A stretch of 64,000 bases of DNA from Companilactobacillus heilongjiangensis (GCF_000831645.3 NZ_CP012559.1:1674001-1738000); one strand, 5' to 3'; shown: positions 51,364 through 60,177, numbered from the stretch's first letter. Made by a program: numbers and translations. Notes: a model not told the origin generated them from the sequence alone.

Positions 51364-51400
51364 GGGGCAATTACTGTCCCTGTATGTCCATTTACGACCC
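51364..51400 (-). promoter_or_regulatory. CggR operator (two half-sites, 20-bp period)
   Basis: On the minus strand the sequence reads GGGTC-N6-GGAC then GGGAC-N6-TGCCC, with the two GGG(T/A)C blocks exactly 20 bp apart. This matches the form of the B. subtilis CggR operator (GGGAC-N6-TGTC twice). It ends only about 15 bp before the start codon of cggR. Confidence 0.7.
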
Positions 51401-51458
51401 ATGTACTCAAAAAATAAAAGCCCAGATGAATTAAATCCATCTCTCAAGCACAGTTATA

Positions 51459-51486
51459 AGTATAAACTCTCTTGTGAAAATATCAA
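51459..51486 (-). promoter_or_regulatory. cggR-gap operon promoter
   Basis: Minus strand TTGATA (51481-51486), 16-bp spacer, TATACT (51459-51464). A weak hairpin followed by a T-rich stretch (51408-51442) lies between promoter and operator. Confidence 0.6.
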
Positions 51487-51583
51487 GTCATATGGTCGCA
51501 AAAAGTTAAATTTATATTATTTTTTTCATGATTTACTTTTTACTCGGGTGTGCGATAGAATAAGATAGTGGTATGAGAGTAAG

Positions 51584-51655
51584 GCGCTGTTAGTGTAATG
51601 GATCGCACGCAGGATTCCGGTTCCTGAAATGCGGGTTCGACTCCCGCATGGCGCA
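51584..51655 (+). tRNA. tRNA-Arg (anticodon CCG)
   Basis: 72 bases: acceptor GCGCTGT/ATGGCGC with wobble pairs, anticodon stem CAGGA/TCCTG around TTCCGGT (anticodon CCG), T-arm GCGGGTTCGACTCCCGC. It stands alone on the plus strand. Confidence 0.92.
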
Positions 51656-51805
51656 TTTAGTAACGGCTATGTTTTACAAATAGCCTTGAATAGCTGATAT
51701 ATCAGCATTCTTAGTTTTAAGTTTTTCGATAGTTTTCGATAATATGTATCAAAAGTGAGTCACGAATGAGCCACGGAAAAAATAAGTGGGAACTAAATTT
51801 AGAGT

Positions 51806-51835
51806 CGCCAGTCAATTAAGACTGGCGTTTTTTTT
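51806..51835 (+). terminator. Terminator downstream of tRNA-Arg(CCG)
   Basis: Perfect 8-bp stem CGCCAGTC/GACTGGCG (51806-51813 with 51820-51827), then eight T. It lies 150 bp after the tRNA, further than usual; the stretch in between has no recognised gene. Confidence 0.85.
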
Positions 51836-51973
51836 GTACAAAAAAGCTTTCACAATATGAACATCTCCGCTTAAATCTTACCTGATACATTTGTTTCACA
51901 AAGTTTTGCTTGTAAGTGTTGATAAAACAACATTTCTAATTTAATTAGAGTTTAAACAGAATATTATCCAGAG

Positions 51974-52022
51974 AAAATAAGAGAATACTTCGGGTTTTAC
52001 ATCCGAAATATCCTCTTATTTT
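51974..52022. terminator. Long hairpin at the end of the mdc region, probable bidirectional terminator
   Basis: AAAATAAGAGAATA pairs with TATCCTCTTATTTT across a further inner CGG stem (51974-52022), with T-run on the plus side and A-rich flank. It can end the minus-strand mdc operon. The 51656-52152 stretch otherwise holds the previous terminator and AT-rich non-coding sequence. Confidence 0.7.
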
Positions 52023-52152
52023 TTGGTTTTTAAGTTTTATATGATGTAACTATGAATAATGGAAGAAAGTTATGTTAGATGAACCCGCCAAATCATCTCC
52101 GAACTACTGATATGGGTGATTATATGGGAGTTCTCGCCTATCCCTACAAGAA

Positions 52153-52945
52153 CTATTGATATCTTCGATTAGACAATACGAAATGCCGCAACAACTGATT
52201 AAACTGGTCAGGAACTTCGGCCATAATATCATGTCCAGAATTATCTACCACAGCAGATGTGACATTATTACATGAATCAGACATCAACTTCGCAAAATCA
52301 GAATTATAATATGGACTATCTTGGGCGGCCACTAGCATAACTGGATGACTGCTTTTTTCTAAAGCCTCTCGCCAATCTTTTGTTACATGATCATATAGTA
52401 AAGGTAGATTTGAACTTCTATCAAAAGGATTCTTATTCTTAGCATCATTTAAATCTGATATGATACGTGGATCTATTCCCCTCAAAGTCTCATGAACATT
52501 GGCAGCTGTGGCAGTTGCAACACGATAATTATCTTTATTAATATTCATAAATCCGTAGTTCCAACTGGAATCATTTAACATTTTGACTGTTTGGTCGATG
52601 CCCATAACTGCTGCCACATTTTCATATCTCGCTAAAAAGCCATAACAAATACTTGCCCCCATGGAGTGACCAATCAGCAAAGGTTTATCCAAATGCAAGA
52701 ACTCTATCAACTCATGTAAATCGGTAATCAAACGCATGATATTTAATCCCTGATTAGTTCGTTGAGATGCACCATGGCTACGATGATCATAAGTTACCAC
52801 CTGATAACCCATATTTACCAAATATTCAATCTGTAATTTCCATTATCTGCTGATAGCCCCCGAATCCAGCAATCAAGACAACCGGCTTTCCAGTTCCATA
52901 AACGTTATAATCCAATTTAATTTTGTCATCTGTTAAAAATTCCAT
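52153..52945 (-). pseudogene. Alpha/beta hydrolase, frameshifted
   Basis: An ATG at 52945 opens MEFLTDDKIKLDYNVYGTG, KPVVLIAGFGGYQQI, then the frame breaks near 52842-52846 at the bases reading ATAATGG; one extra A would explain it, since the other frame continues WKLQIEYLVNMGYQVV. The downstream part (to 52153) has the nucleophile elbow IGHSMGAS, DHRSHGAS before it and the histidine in NSGHDIMAE. The joined protein would be about 263 residues, a normal hydrolase. It lies 38 bp after mdcG, in operon position. Either a real pseudogene or a sequencing error. Confidence 0.75.
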
Positions 52946-52982
52946 TGTCTACCAAAAAAATCTTGGAAAATTATCCAAGATT

Positions 52983-53627
52983 TTAATCCTTCTCTATTTC
53001 TGTCCACGGATCTCGCGAAAGTTTTGGTCCATTAGCAGTTTTAACTAATATTGTTTCACTAGTATCATTTACAAACTCTTCTAACGAAAAGCCTTTTTGA
53101 CCGTGAACAACTTGTAAATCCGCGTGAACTCCAAATTGATTCAACTGTTTTAGAAGTGCGCTTGCCTCTTCACGTGATAAACGATTCTTTTCATATAAAA
53201 TCAAATCCAAGTCACTACTGCTATTAGCAGTTGCTTGTCGACTAGCCAATTCAAAGCCAACGCTACCGCCAATTCCCCACTTATATTCTTTCAAAATGGG
53301 AACAATTTTTGGTAAAGCATTGATTGCCGGTAACTCTCGACGACTTTTCGAAAATACATCCCACGAATCATGTATCAGTGAGTCCGGAGTGATTATATTT
53401 TCTGATACCACGGACTTAATAGGAATATAGCCGGCAAATCTCTGCTCACGTTTGACGCCTCTAACACCTACTGGTACTTTGCCATCAATAACATTTCCAC
53501 GACGAACTATCACCAATGGCACTTTGATCAAACTATCGACCACCCATTCAGGCTTTTTTTCATCACTAAAAAATTCTTCAGGATCAATTTTAACTAAACT
53601 GTGTGGTAAAAGCTCTATGCATTCCAT
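52983..53627 (-). CDS. mdcG: Malonate decarboxylase holo-ACP synthase (phosphoribosyl-dephospho-CoA transferase)
   Basis: Attaches the 2'-(5''-phosphoribosyl)-3'-dephospho-CoA prosthetic group to the acyl carrier protein MdcC. The 214-residue protein has the nucleotidyltransferase signature GGSVGFELASRQATANSSSD (about 119-138) continuing into DLDLILY, with the two aspartates of the active site. It overlaps mdcDE by 13 bases. It is the last canonical gene of the mdc operon. Confidence 0.9.
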   Translation of the reverse strand: MECIELLPHSLVKIDPEEFFSDEKKPEWVVDSLIKVPLVIVRRGNVIDGKVPVGVRGVKREQRFAGYIPIKSVVSENIITPDSLIHDSWDVFSKSRRELPAINALPKIVPILKEYKWGIGGSVGFELASRQATANSSSDLDLILYEKNRLSREEASALLKQLNQFGVHADLQVVHGQKGFSLEEFVNDTSETILVKTANGPKLSRDPWTEIEKD

Positions 53628-55279
53628 TGTTCAAAGACTGCCTTACGAACTGCATTTGTAGCCTTACGACCACTTGCAACAGCGATAGGTGTTTCATAAC
53701 GGAAATGCAAATCTGTTGGTTTGCCAACTGTACTTTGGATAGCTTCATCAATAATTGAATTGATCTTAGTTACATTTTCGTCAGTAGCTTCATATGAACC
53801 GATACCCTTAACTAGCTTATATAGAGCACCCAGTTTTTCATAATTGTCGATATCATAAGCCATTGCTGGAACATGCTTGGTAGCTTCCTCAAGTTCAGCA
53901 ATTGTACGTTGTGTAATACGTGCAGCACTGGCTTTTGACATGGCTTGGATAGTGATTGATGTATCGTCCAAGGCAATCAATCTATTTGATTGTAGACCAT
54001 GTGCTAAGAAACCACCTGAGACAGCATCCCCCGGAATAAAGGCGATAACTGGGTGTCCAGCTTGACGAGCCTTAGCATATGCTGCAGCACTTGAACCCAA
54101 GGCAACGTGGATACCAATTAATTCTTCTTGATAACCATAAGCTTGACTAGGTACATCAACAACCATGATGATAGGACGTTTTACATCCTTGTCAGCATCA
54201 TCAGCAACAACTTTGTTGACGATACTTGCAACAGCAAATCCTTCTTCAAGACCTACTTCACCGTCACGGACACGAGGAAACTTATTGTCAGCATCAGGGA
54301 CAATCGCAACATATTCCTTACCATCTTTTTCAGCGTGCAAAACTGTAGATACAGAACTTTTGGCGTTCTTGATACCTGTTAGTTTTTCAAACCATAGACG
54401 GCCACGGCTCTTTGTACCTGGTTCGTTTCCTTCAACCGCATCAGCAATAACATGTTTTTCAGCCTTAATTTCTGGGTAAAGCTTACGATATCCTTCAATA
54501 TCAAGTTTCTTACTAGGATCAAGTTGATCCAACAATGATAGGTAGAAATCGACATGTTCAGTTCTGTGAGCATCTTTTTTAGCGTCAATAGCATCTGAAA
54601 CTGACTTTTTAATGTCATCAACTGTATCATCGACAACTTCATCAACAAGTCCAGTTGCTAATCTTTGTTTAGTACCCAATGTATTCCAAATCAAATCTTT
54701 ATCGCTGGAATCAAACTCACGAACGCCAGCCTCTTGTTCAATAACTTCTGGTCCGTTTAGAGCGATTCTAGCTTTCTTAGTAGCAATTAAATATGAAAGA
54801 ATTGAAGCAGTAATTGACATACCACCGAATGAACCAACACGTCCAGGAACTAGACCGATAACTGGAACATACTTCTTCAAAGCAATAACGGCATTATGGA
54901 TTTCTGAAATTGAAAGCAAACCATAGTTAGCCTCTTGTAGACGAACACCACCAGTATCAAGAACAATAACTGGATAGATCGTCTTTCCAGCCTTGTTATC
55001 TTCTAAGGCCTTCTCCAATGCAGCAACAATCTTGGCACCACTAACCTCACCAATACCACCGCCTTGGAATTTACCTTCGATAGAAATAACTAGAGCATTC
55101 TTACCATTGATAGTGCCACGCATTAAAACTACACCATCATCACTTTCAGGCACGATACCTTGTGGCTCCAAGTGTGGTGAAATCATATTATCAAGTGGTC
55201 CAACTAATTCACGGGCATTATCGTCAAGCAATGCCTCAGCACGTTCACGTGCATGTAATTCAACAAAACTATTTTTCAT
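53615..55279 (-). CDS. mdcDE: Malonate decarboxylase beta/gamma subunit fusion (MdcD-MdcE)
   Basis: A 554-residue carboxyltransferase-fold protein that joins the two subunits that decarboxylate malonyl-ACP. Residues about 1-280 are MdcD (FQGGGIGEVSGAK, GLVPGRVGSFGGMS), and about 300-554 MdcE (AYGYQEELIGIH, FIPGDAVSGGFLAHG). In Klebsiella these are separate genes; fused forms are known. Start ATG 55279 overlaps the mdcC stop by 11 bases. The decarboxylase is biotin-independent: no biotin carrier or membrane pump gene is present. Confidence 0.93.
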   Translation of the reverse strand: MKNSFVELHARERAEALLDDNARELVGPLDNMISPHLEPQGIVPESDDGVVLMRGTINGKNALVISIEGKFQGGGIGEVSGAKIVAALEKALEDNKAGKTIYPVIVLDTGGVRLQEANYGLLSISEIHNAVIALKKYVPVIGLVPGRVGSFGGMSITASILSYLIATKKARIALNGPEVIEQEAGVREFDSSDKDLIWNTLGTKQRLATGLVDEVVDDTVDDIKKSVSDAIDAKKDAHRTEHVDFYLSLLDQLDPSKKLDIEGYRKLYPEIKAEKHVIADAVEGNEPGTKSRGRLWFEKLTGIKNAKSSVSTVLHAEKDGKEYVAIVPDADNKFPRVRDGEVGLEEGFAVASIVNKVVADDADKDVKRPIIMVVDVPSQAYGYQEELIGIHVALGSSAAAYAKARQAGHPVIAFIPGDAVSGGFLAHGLQSNRLIALDDTSITIQAMSKASAARITQRTIAELEEATKHVPAMAYDIDNYEKLGALYKLVKGIGSYEATDENVTKINSIIDEAIQSTVGKPTDLHFRYETPIAVASGRKATNAVRKAVFEQWNA

Positions 55280-55568
55280 CGTGTAATGCCTCCATTGCTT
55301 GAGTTAAACGAAGATTTACGACACCGGGCGTTGAACCGAAGTCATTGATTTCAATATTTGCTTGGATTGGATATCTTGCAAAGAAACGGTCCAAAACGTT
55401 TTTCCAAACTTCTTTAAAACCATCACTACCAGTAACAATACTTACAACAGTTTCATCAGAATCTGTTGGGCGAAAGATTACTTCAAGGTCACCAGAAGCA
55501 ACTACACCAATGTGAACTGGTTTTTGAATGGGATTCTTAGTTTCAAATTTATAATGTAATTTTTCCAT
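55269..55568 (-). CDS. mdcC: Malonate decarboxylase acyl carrier protein (delta subunit)
   Basis: A 99-residue carrier that holds acetyl or malonyl on a phosphoribosyl-dephospho-CoA group. The serine attachment site is in VVASGDLEVIF (S26). Start 55568 with GGAG. The 188-bp gap to mdcB is the only long gap in the operon and holds collapsed repeat copy G. Confidence 0.93.
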   Translation of the reverse strand: MEKLHYKFETKNPIQKPVHIGVVASGDLEVIFRPTDSDETVVSIVTGSDGFKEVWKNVLDRFFARYPIQANIEINDFGSTPGVVNLRLTQAMEALHDEK

Positions 55569-55704
55569 TTAATTTTCTCCTACATTTTTTAAATTAATTC
55601 ATAGTGCTTATTGATAATTTATTATAAATATTCGCATCAATTACATTCCAGTATCCAAAATGAACTGAATATAAAAGGTATTTGAATATTTTTACATTTA
55701 ACAA

Positions 55705-55752
55705 TTAATTAGTCGGAAGAGCTGGTGAATATTTCCCAGCTCTGTAGACGGA
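55705..55752 (-). repeat. Structured repeat, collapsed copy G, inside the mdc operon
   Basis: About 48 bp matching only the two ends of the family, in reverse orientation: TTAATTAGTCGGAAGAGCTGG at one end and CAGCTCTGTAGACGG at the other (each shown in part), closest to copy C. The body is missing, with breakpoints inside the closing stem; an 8-bp AGAGCTGG/CCAGCTCT hairpin remains. The rest of the 55569-55756 gap is AT-rich. Confidence 0.75.
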
Positions 55753-55756
55753 ATAC

Positions 55757-56554
55757 TTAATTTACCCTATCCGCTAAACTATCTAAAAAATAACTTGCTG
55801 CAAATAAATCTGCACAACCACCTGGTGAAATATTGTATTCACTGACGAATTTCTCCAACTCGACAAACTTTGAATTCTCAATAACCGGCGTGTTGCTTTC
55901 AAATATTTCTCTTGAAATTCTCTGTAATATTTGCAGAACTTTTAAATTACTGCGATAAACAATATTTGTATCGTTAACATTGCTGTATAACAACATCAAA
56001 CGACGGATCCACAAATCGTCCGCATCATTCGTGTAACTCAAAACTTTTCTAATGTTAGGAAATCCATTCTGAGCTTCACCACGAGCTCCCGATAAAGCAT
56101 ACTTTTTCTTTGTTGCCATACCGTGAGTCTTCTTAGCACTTTGTGGAACATATTTATCTGGTAAATTAGCTAATGTCTGCGCCGATAGTAATATTTGTCC
56201 TATATCATTGGTCTGCAATGCGCTTGCAGCACTTATCAACAGACTCATGGTCCAGATAGCACCTTTGTGAGTATTAACCCCATTGGTTGCTTGGAACATG
56301 TCCGCCTCTGTCTGTCTACCGATTGCACCGATATCTTCACGTAAATTAATATCGATGTCTCGATCAAAACTGACTTCAGCTGTCTGTTGGAATCCCGATA
56401 GTAAACTATCAGCTGACTTTAAGAACAAATTTAAATCCATATCATCATGTGACCCATTGGATAATGCATCTACTAATCCGGGCTTGGGGGTAAAGTTTAC
56501 TTCCCACTTCAGAGCATCAACTGCTAATTGTGCAACAGATGTTTTAATTTGCAT
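55757..56554 (-). CDS. mdcB: Triphosphoribosyl-dephospho-CoA synthase
   Basis: Makes the precursor of the MdcC prosthetic group from ATP and dephospho-CoA. CitG/MdcB family, 265 residues, with the FTPKPGLVDALSNGSHDDM motif at the N-terminus and GARGEAQNGFPNIR. I place the start at ATG 56554, just after the mdcA stop; an upstream ATG at 56599 would overlap mdcA by 44 bases. Followed by the gap containing repeat G. Confidence 0.92.
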   Translation of the reverse strand: MQIKTSVAQLAVDALKWEVNFTPKPGLVDALSNGSHDDMDLNLFLKSADSLLSGFQQTAEVSFDRDIDINLREDIGAIGRQTEADMFQATNGVNTHKGAIWTMSLLISAASALQTNDIGQILLSAQTLANLPDKYVPQSAKKTHGMATKKKYALSGARGEAQNGFPNIRKVLSYTNDADDLWIRRLMLLYSNVNDTNIVYRSNLKVLQILQRISREIFESNTPVIENSKFVELEKFVSEYNISPGGCADLFAASYFLDSLADRVN

Positions 56555-56555
56555 T

Positions 56556-58196
56556 TTATGACCAACTTCTGAACTTAGCTGGTGGATTATATAGTCCATC
56601 TGACCAGCTTACTAAGTCGTCCATTGTTTGTGCAGCAAGAAGTGAACGTTTAGCTTCCTTACGATGTACATCAAGATCTTCTGGCAATGCGACGATATCA
56701 CGTGCACGTAAGTCAGCAAGTTTTTTAGGATCACTTCTCAATCCAACTGGTGTAACTCCGGCAATAGCTTCAATAGCAGCTTGTCTTTCAGCCATACTAT
56801 CTGTCTTGTACAAGTATGCGATACCCTCTTCAGTAACGATATGAGTTGTATCTTCTGAATAGATCATGATAGGAACATTAGCTAATTTAGCTTCTTTTCT
56901 AACTTCTTCAGCATCCAAGTGGTCAACGAAAACTGGCTTCTTGTTTGAGCCAAATGTTTCAACCATTTGTACGACTAGTTTTTGTCCTTTGCCTAGTGGA
57001 TCATTGTCTGGACGTAGACTTTGCCATGCTGGTGTTGAGTGACGACGGCCTGTTGGGTTACTACCCATGTTAGGAGCACCACCGAATCCAGATAGACGAC
57101 CATTTGTAACAGTTGAAGAGTTACCATATTTATCAATTTGTAGAGTTGAACCAACGAACATATCAAGTGCATATTGACCAGCCATTTGACCAAAAGCACG
57201 GTTTGATCTCATTGTTCCATCTTTACCAACGAAGAAAATGTCAGGACGGTGAGCGATGTAATTCTCCATACCAACTTCACCACCGAAACTGTGAATAGTC
57301 TTGACCCAGCCACTTTCAATAGCAGGAATCAATGTCGGTGTAGGGTTAACTTCCCAGTTAGGAACAATCTTGCCTTTCAAGCCTAGTTGTTCACCATATG
57401 TAGGTAGCAATAGTTCGATAGCGGCAGTATTAAAACCAACACCATGGTTAACTGTTTGTACATTATGTTTCTCATAGATACCACGGATTGCCATCATACC
57501 CATCAGAATTTGTAATTCGGTAATATTTTGTGGATCACGTGTGAATAGTGGTTCTAGTTGATATGGTTGGTCGGCTTGAATAACAACATCGACCCAGTCA
57601 CCAGGAATATCAACACGTGGAACTTTATCAACGATTTCATTAGCTTGAACAATAACGATTCCGTCTTTGAAAGCAGCTGATTCAACGATTACAGGTGTCT
57701 CTTCTGTGTTAGCACCAGTGTACAAGTTACCGTCATGGTCAACTTTATCGGCAGCAACTAGGACGACATTAGGAATCAAGTCAACGTATAGACGTGCATA
57801 CAATTCAAGATATGTATGGATATCACCAACGGTCATTGTTCCATCAGCAATCATTTGTGAGATACGAGTACTTTGTGGTCCGGCAAATGAAAAGTCCAAC
57901 TTGCTAGCAATACCTGTTTCGAAAATATCCAAATGTTCTGGTCTTGAAACAGATGACATAATCATGTGTAGGTCATGAACTTTTTCTGGATCAACCGAAG
58001 CTAATACTTTTGACAAGAAACTAGCTTGCTTTTGGTTATCTCCTTCCAAGACAACTTTGTCTCCGGGGGTAATTAAGTCCTCCAACAATTCCTTTGCGTT
58101 TTCAGTTTGTACAAACTTACCATCCATCATTGGTGCAACTTTTTCTAACTTAGCGTTTTTGGCATCACGATGTGTAGTCCAACTTCTTTTAGTCAT
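56556..58196 (-). CDS. mdcA: Malonate decarboxylase alpha subunit (acetyl-ACP:malonate ACP transferase)
   Basis: Exchanges acetyl for malonyl on MdcC. 546 residues with a CoA-transferase-type fold; blocks such as GDKVVLEGDNQKQASFLSK near the N-terminus and SGFGGAPNMGSNPTGRRHST near the middle are typical for MdcA. Start ATG 58196 lies inside the end of mdcH (8-base overlap) with GGAGG 7 bases upstream. Complete. Confidence 0.94.
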   Translation of the reverse strand: MTKRSWTTHRDAKNAKLEKVAPMMDGKFVQTENAKELLEDLITPGDKVVLEGDNQKQASFLSKVLASVDPEKVHDLHMIMSSVSRPEHLDIFETGIASKLDFSFAGPQSTRISQMIADGTMTVGDIHTYLELYARLYVDLIPNVVLVAADKVDHDGNLYTGANTEETPVIVESAAFKDGIVIVQANEIVDKVPRVDIPGDWVDVVIQADQPYQLEPLFTRDPQNITELQILMGMMAIRGIYEKHNVQTVNHGVGFNTAAIELLLPTYGEQLGLKGKIVPNWEVNPTPTLIPAIESGWVKTIHSFGGEVGMENYIAHRPDIFFVGKDGTMRSNRAFGQMAGQYALDMFVGSTLQIDKYGNSSTVTNGRLSGFGGAPNMGSNPTGRRHSTPAWQSLRPDNDPLGKGQKLVVQMVETFGSNKKPVFVDHLDAEEVRKEAKLANVPIMIYSEDTTHIVTEEGIAYLYKTDSMAERQAAIEAIAGVTPVGLRSDPKKLADLRARDIVALPEDLDVHRKEAKRSLLAAQTMDDLVSWSDGLYNPPAKFRSWS

Positions 58197-59097
58197 TTAT
58201 TTTCCTCCATTTTTTTAATAGAAATTCAGTATCATCAATTCCCATTTCACTCATGGTAATATTTCTCAGATCAGGCAATTTAGAATGAACCAACTTGGTG
58301 AATGCATGCCCCGGCATCACTTCAACCGTTGTATCAATACCCAATTCACTGGCAACACTCATCATCGTGTCCCAATAAACCGGATAAATCAGATTGTTGA
58401 TCATATCCTTTTTAACCTCATCTACTGTGTGAACGGCATGACCGTTGTAATTAGTTAGATAAGTACAATTGGGACGTTTCAATTCGACTGTCTTGAATGC
58501 TTCTCGCAAAGCATCGGCAGCTGATTGCATCAACGGTGAATGCGATGGATTCGGTACCTTCAAGATAAGTGCCTTTTGAGCGCCATTGTCTTTTGCTAAA
58601 GCCAAAACTTTCTTGATACCATCCAATGAGCCAGACAATGCTATCTGCAACTCTGAATTTTGATTTGAAACATAAACATCAGGCGCATTGACCTTTTCAA
58701 CTAGTGCGGTTACTTCCTTGCGAGTCAATCCAACAATTGCTCCCATGCCATATCCAACTGGATAAGCTTCCTTCATCTTGGTCGAACGGAGAAAGACAAT
58801 CTTAATTGCATCTTCTTCCGTCAAAACTCCAGCAGCAACTGCGGCACCAAACACTCCTAAAGAATGCCCAGCAACAACATCAGGCTTTTCATCAATACTG
58901 TGTAACTGTCTAATGTTAAATAATTGTAAAATCAAAATCCCTAATTGAATCTGTATGGAATCTTTGTAGGCCTCTTCATCATCGGTCAACTCAACCCCAG
59001 TCAAATCTTTAACTTTAGTTTTTAAATCCTGTGGTACGTTATCCAACATCCCCGAACGTTGTCCACCTTGTCCTGGGAATATCCATAAAGTACGCAT
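58189..59097 (-). CDS. mdcH: Malonyl-CoA:ACP transacylase of malonate decarboxylase
   Basis: Loads malonyl on the carrier to start the catalytic cycle. 302 residues, FabD-like: FPGQGGQRSGM (7-17), nucleophile serine S79 in AGHSLGVFGA, and the histidine in PNPSHSPLM. First gene of the mdc operon here, unlike Klebsiella, where mdcH is near the end. GGAGGTG site upstream. Divergent from the LysR gene. Confidence 0.92.
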   Translation of the reverse strand: MRTLWIFPGQGGQRSGMLDNVPQDLKTKVKDLTGVELTDDEEAYKDSIQIQLGILILQLFNIRQLHSIDEKPDVVAGHSLGVFGAAVAAGVLTEEDAIKIVFLRSTKMKEAYPVGYGMGAIVGLTRKEVTALVEKVNAPDVYVSNQNSELQIALSGSLDGIKKVLALAKDNGAQKALILKVPNPSHSPLMQSAADALREAFKTVELKRPNCTYLTNYNGHAVHTVDEVKKDMINNLIYPVYWDTMMSVASELGIDTTVEVMPGHAFTKLVHSKLPDLRNITMSEMGIDDTEFLLKKWRKIND

Positions 59098-59224
59098 ACA
59101 TTCACCTCCAAATCATCCTTATTTGCTGATCTCACATTTCCTAGTATAAAAGCGTAATCATAACATGTATAATACATAAATTGAATGATACATAACTAAA
59201 CGGTTATGAATGGAGAATATTGGG
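59098..59224. promoter_or_regulatory. Divergent mdcH/mdcR control region with candidate LysR site
   Basis: The 127-bp gap contains the palindrome ATGTAT-A-ATACAT (59165-59177) and a repeated ATACATAA (59172-59179 and 59188-59195, 16 bp apart). Such spaced AT palindromes suit LysR-type T-N11-A sites. No promoter is clear enough to call. Confidence 0.45.
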
Positions 59225-60100
59225 ATGAATTTAACACAATTAAAATGCTTTGCAGTCGTTGCGAATCAAGAAAGTATTACCAAAGCTGCTGAAATACTCT
59301 ATATTTCACAACCAGCTGTCAGTAAAACCATCAAACAATTGGAAGACGAGTTACAAGTCCAGCTGTTTGATCGAACTGGTAGAACTCTAAAACTAAATCG
59401 TGCTGGTAGATTATTCTTCAGCTATGTTAATGATAGTTTGAAAGAATTGGATCGTGGTGTTAATGCTGTTCAAGGCGGAGTTGATAATTCCGATCAACCT
59501 ATTTCAATCTTGTTGGAAGTGGCATCTCCTTTTATTCCCAGTATTGTAACCAATATTAAAGATAAATTTCCAAATGTTAGACTAAGTCTGGCACAGCATA
59601 CGGTCAGAGAAGCTGACTTTAAACAATTCGACTTTATCGTTACCAGTCACCCACTCAAAGATCTGACAAACGTTCCTGTATTAAAAGAAGAAATCTTCGT
59701 TGGTTGGAATTCCAAATTTGGCTATACCAAGAAATTTATTAACCCAACAGAAATTAAAAGTGAAAAATTTATCGGTCTGACTAAGAATAATCCCTTACGA
59801 AATACCATCGACCGTTATTTCAACGAACGAGGGATTTCTTTAAATTACATGTACGAAACTGACGATCCAGCAACTATCCGTGGTCTCATTGAAGCTGGTA
59901 TTGGATTAAGTTTCATCCCTTCAGTTACTTGGCAGACTATTGATGAGCAAGTGCAACTGGCTAGACTGACTCCCGAACCATTGCAGAGAACGATTTTTCT
60001 ATGCTCACCTGCTAGTAATTTGACCGACATTCAACGAGAAATCAGTAATGAATTAATCAAGTTATTTTTGAGTTTTCAACGTTCTGAACTAAAAATTTAA
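59225..60100 (+). CDS. mdcR: LysR-family regulator of the mdc operon
   Basis: 291 residues: N-terminal winged helix (MNLTQLKCFAVVANQESITK, then AAEILYISQPAVSKTIKQLE) and a periplasmic-binding-like co-inducer domain. Divergent to mdcH with 127 bp between, the usual arrangement of LysR activators with their targets; malonate would be the natural inducer. Start at 59225 with GGAG 9 bases upstream. The symbol follows context, not a diagnostic motif. Confidence 0.85.
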   Translation: MNLTQLKCFAVVANQESITKAAEILYISQPAVSKTIKQLEDELQVQLFDRTGRTLKLNRAGRLFFSYVNDSLKELDRGVNAVQGGVDNSDQPISILLEVASPFIPSIVTNIKDKFPNVRLSLAQHTVREADFKQFDFIVTSHPLKDLTNVPVLKEEIFVGWNSKFGYTKKFINPTEIKSEKFIGLTKNNPLRNTIDRYFNERGISLNYMYETDDPATIRGLIEAGIGLSFIPSVTWQTIDEQVQLARLTPEPLQRTIFLCSPASNLTDIQREISNELIKLFLSFQRSELKI

Positions 60101-60142
60101 TTTGCAATTTATTTTGGAAGCGATTATATTAGCTCGTAAGAA

Positions 60143-60177
60143 GTCCCTTTGTTGATCTCACAATCAAGCAAAAGGGG
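60143..60177 (+). promoter_or_regulatory. Hairpin hiding the ribosome binding site of the acyltransferase gene
   Basis: TCCCTTTGTTGAT (60144-60156) pairs with ATCAA-CAAA-GGGGA (60163-60177) through 13 pairs and two one-base bulges, loop 6. The 3' arm contains the AAGGGGA ribosome binding site of the gene starting at 60187. Such a structure could control translation (temperature, ligand or coupling). Confidence 0.55.
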
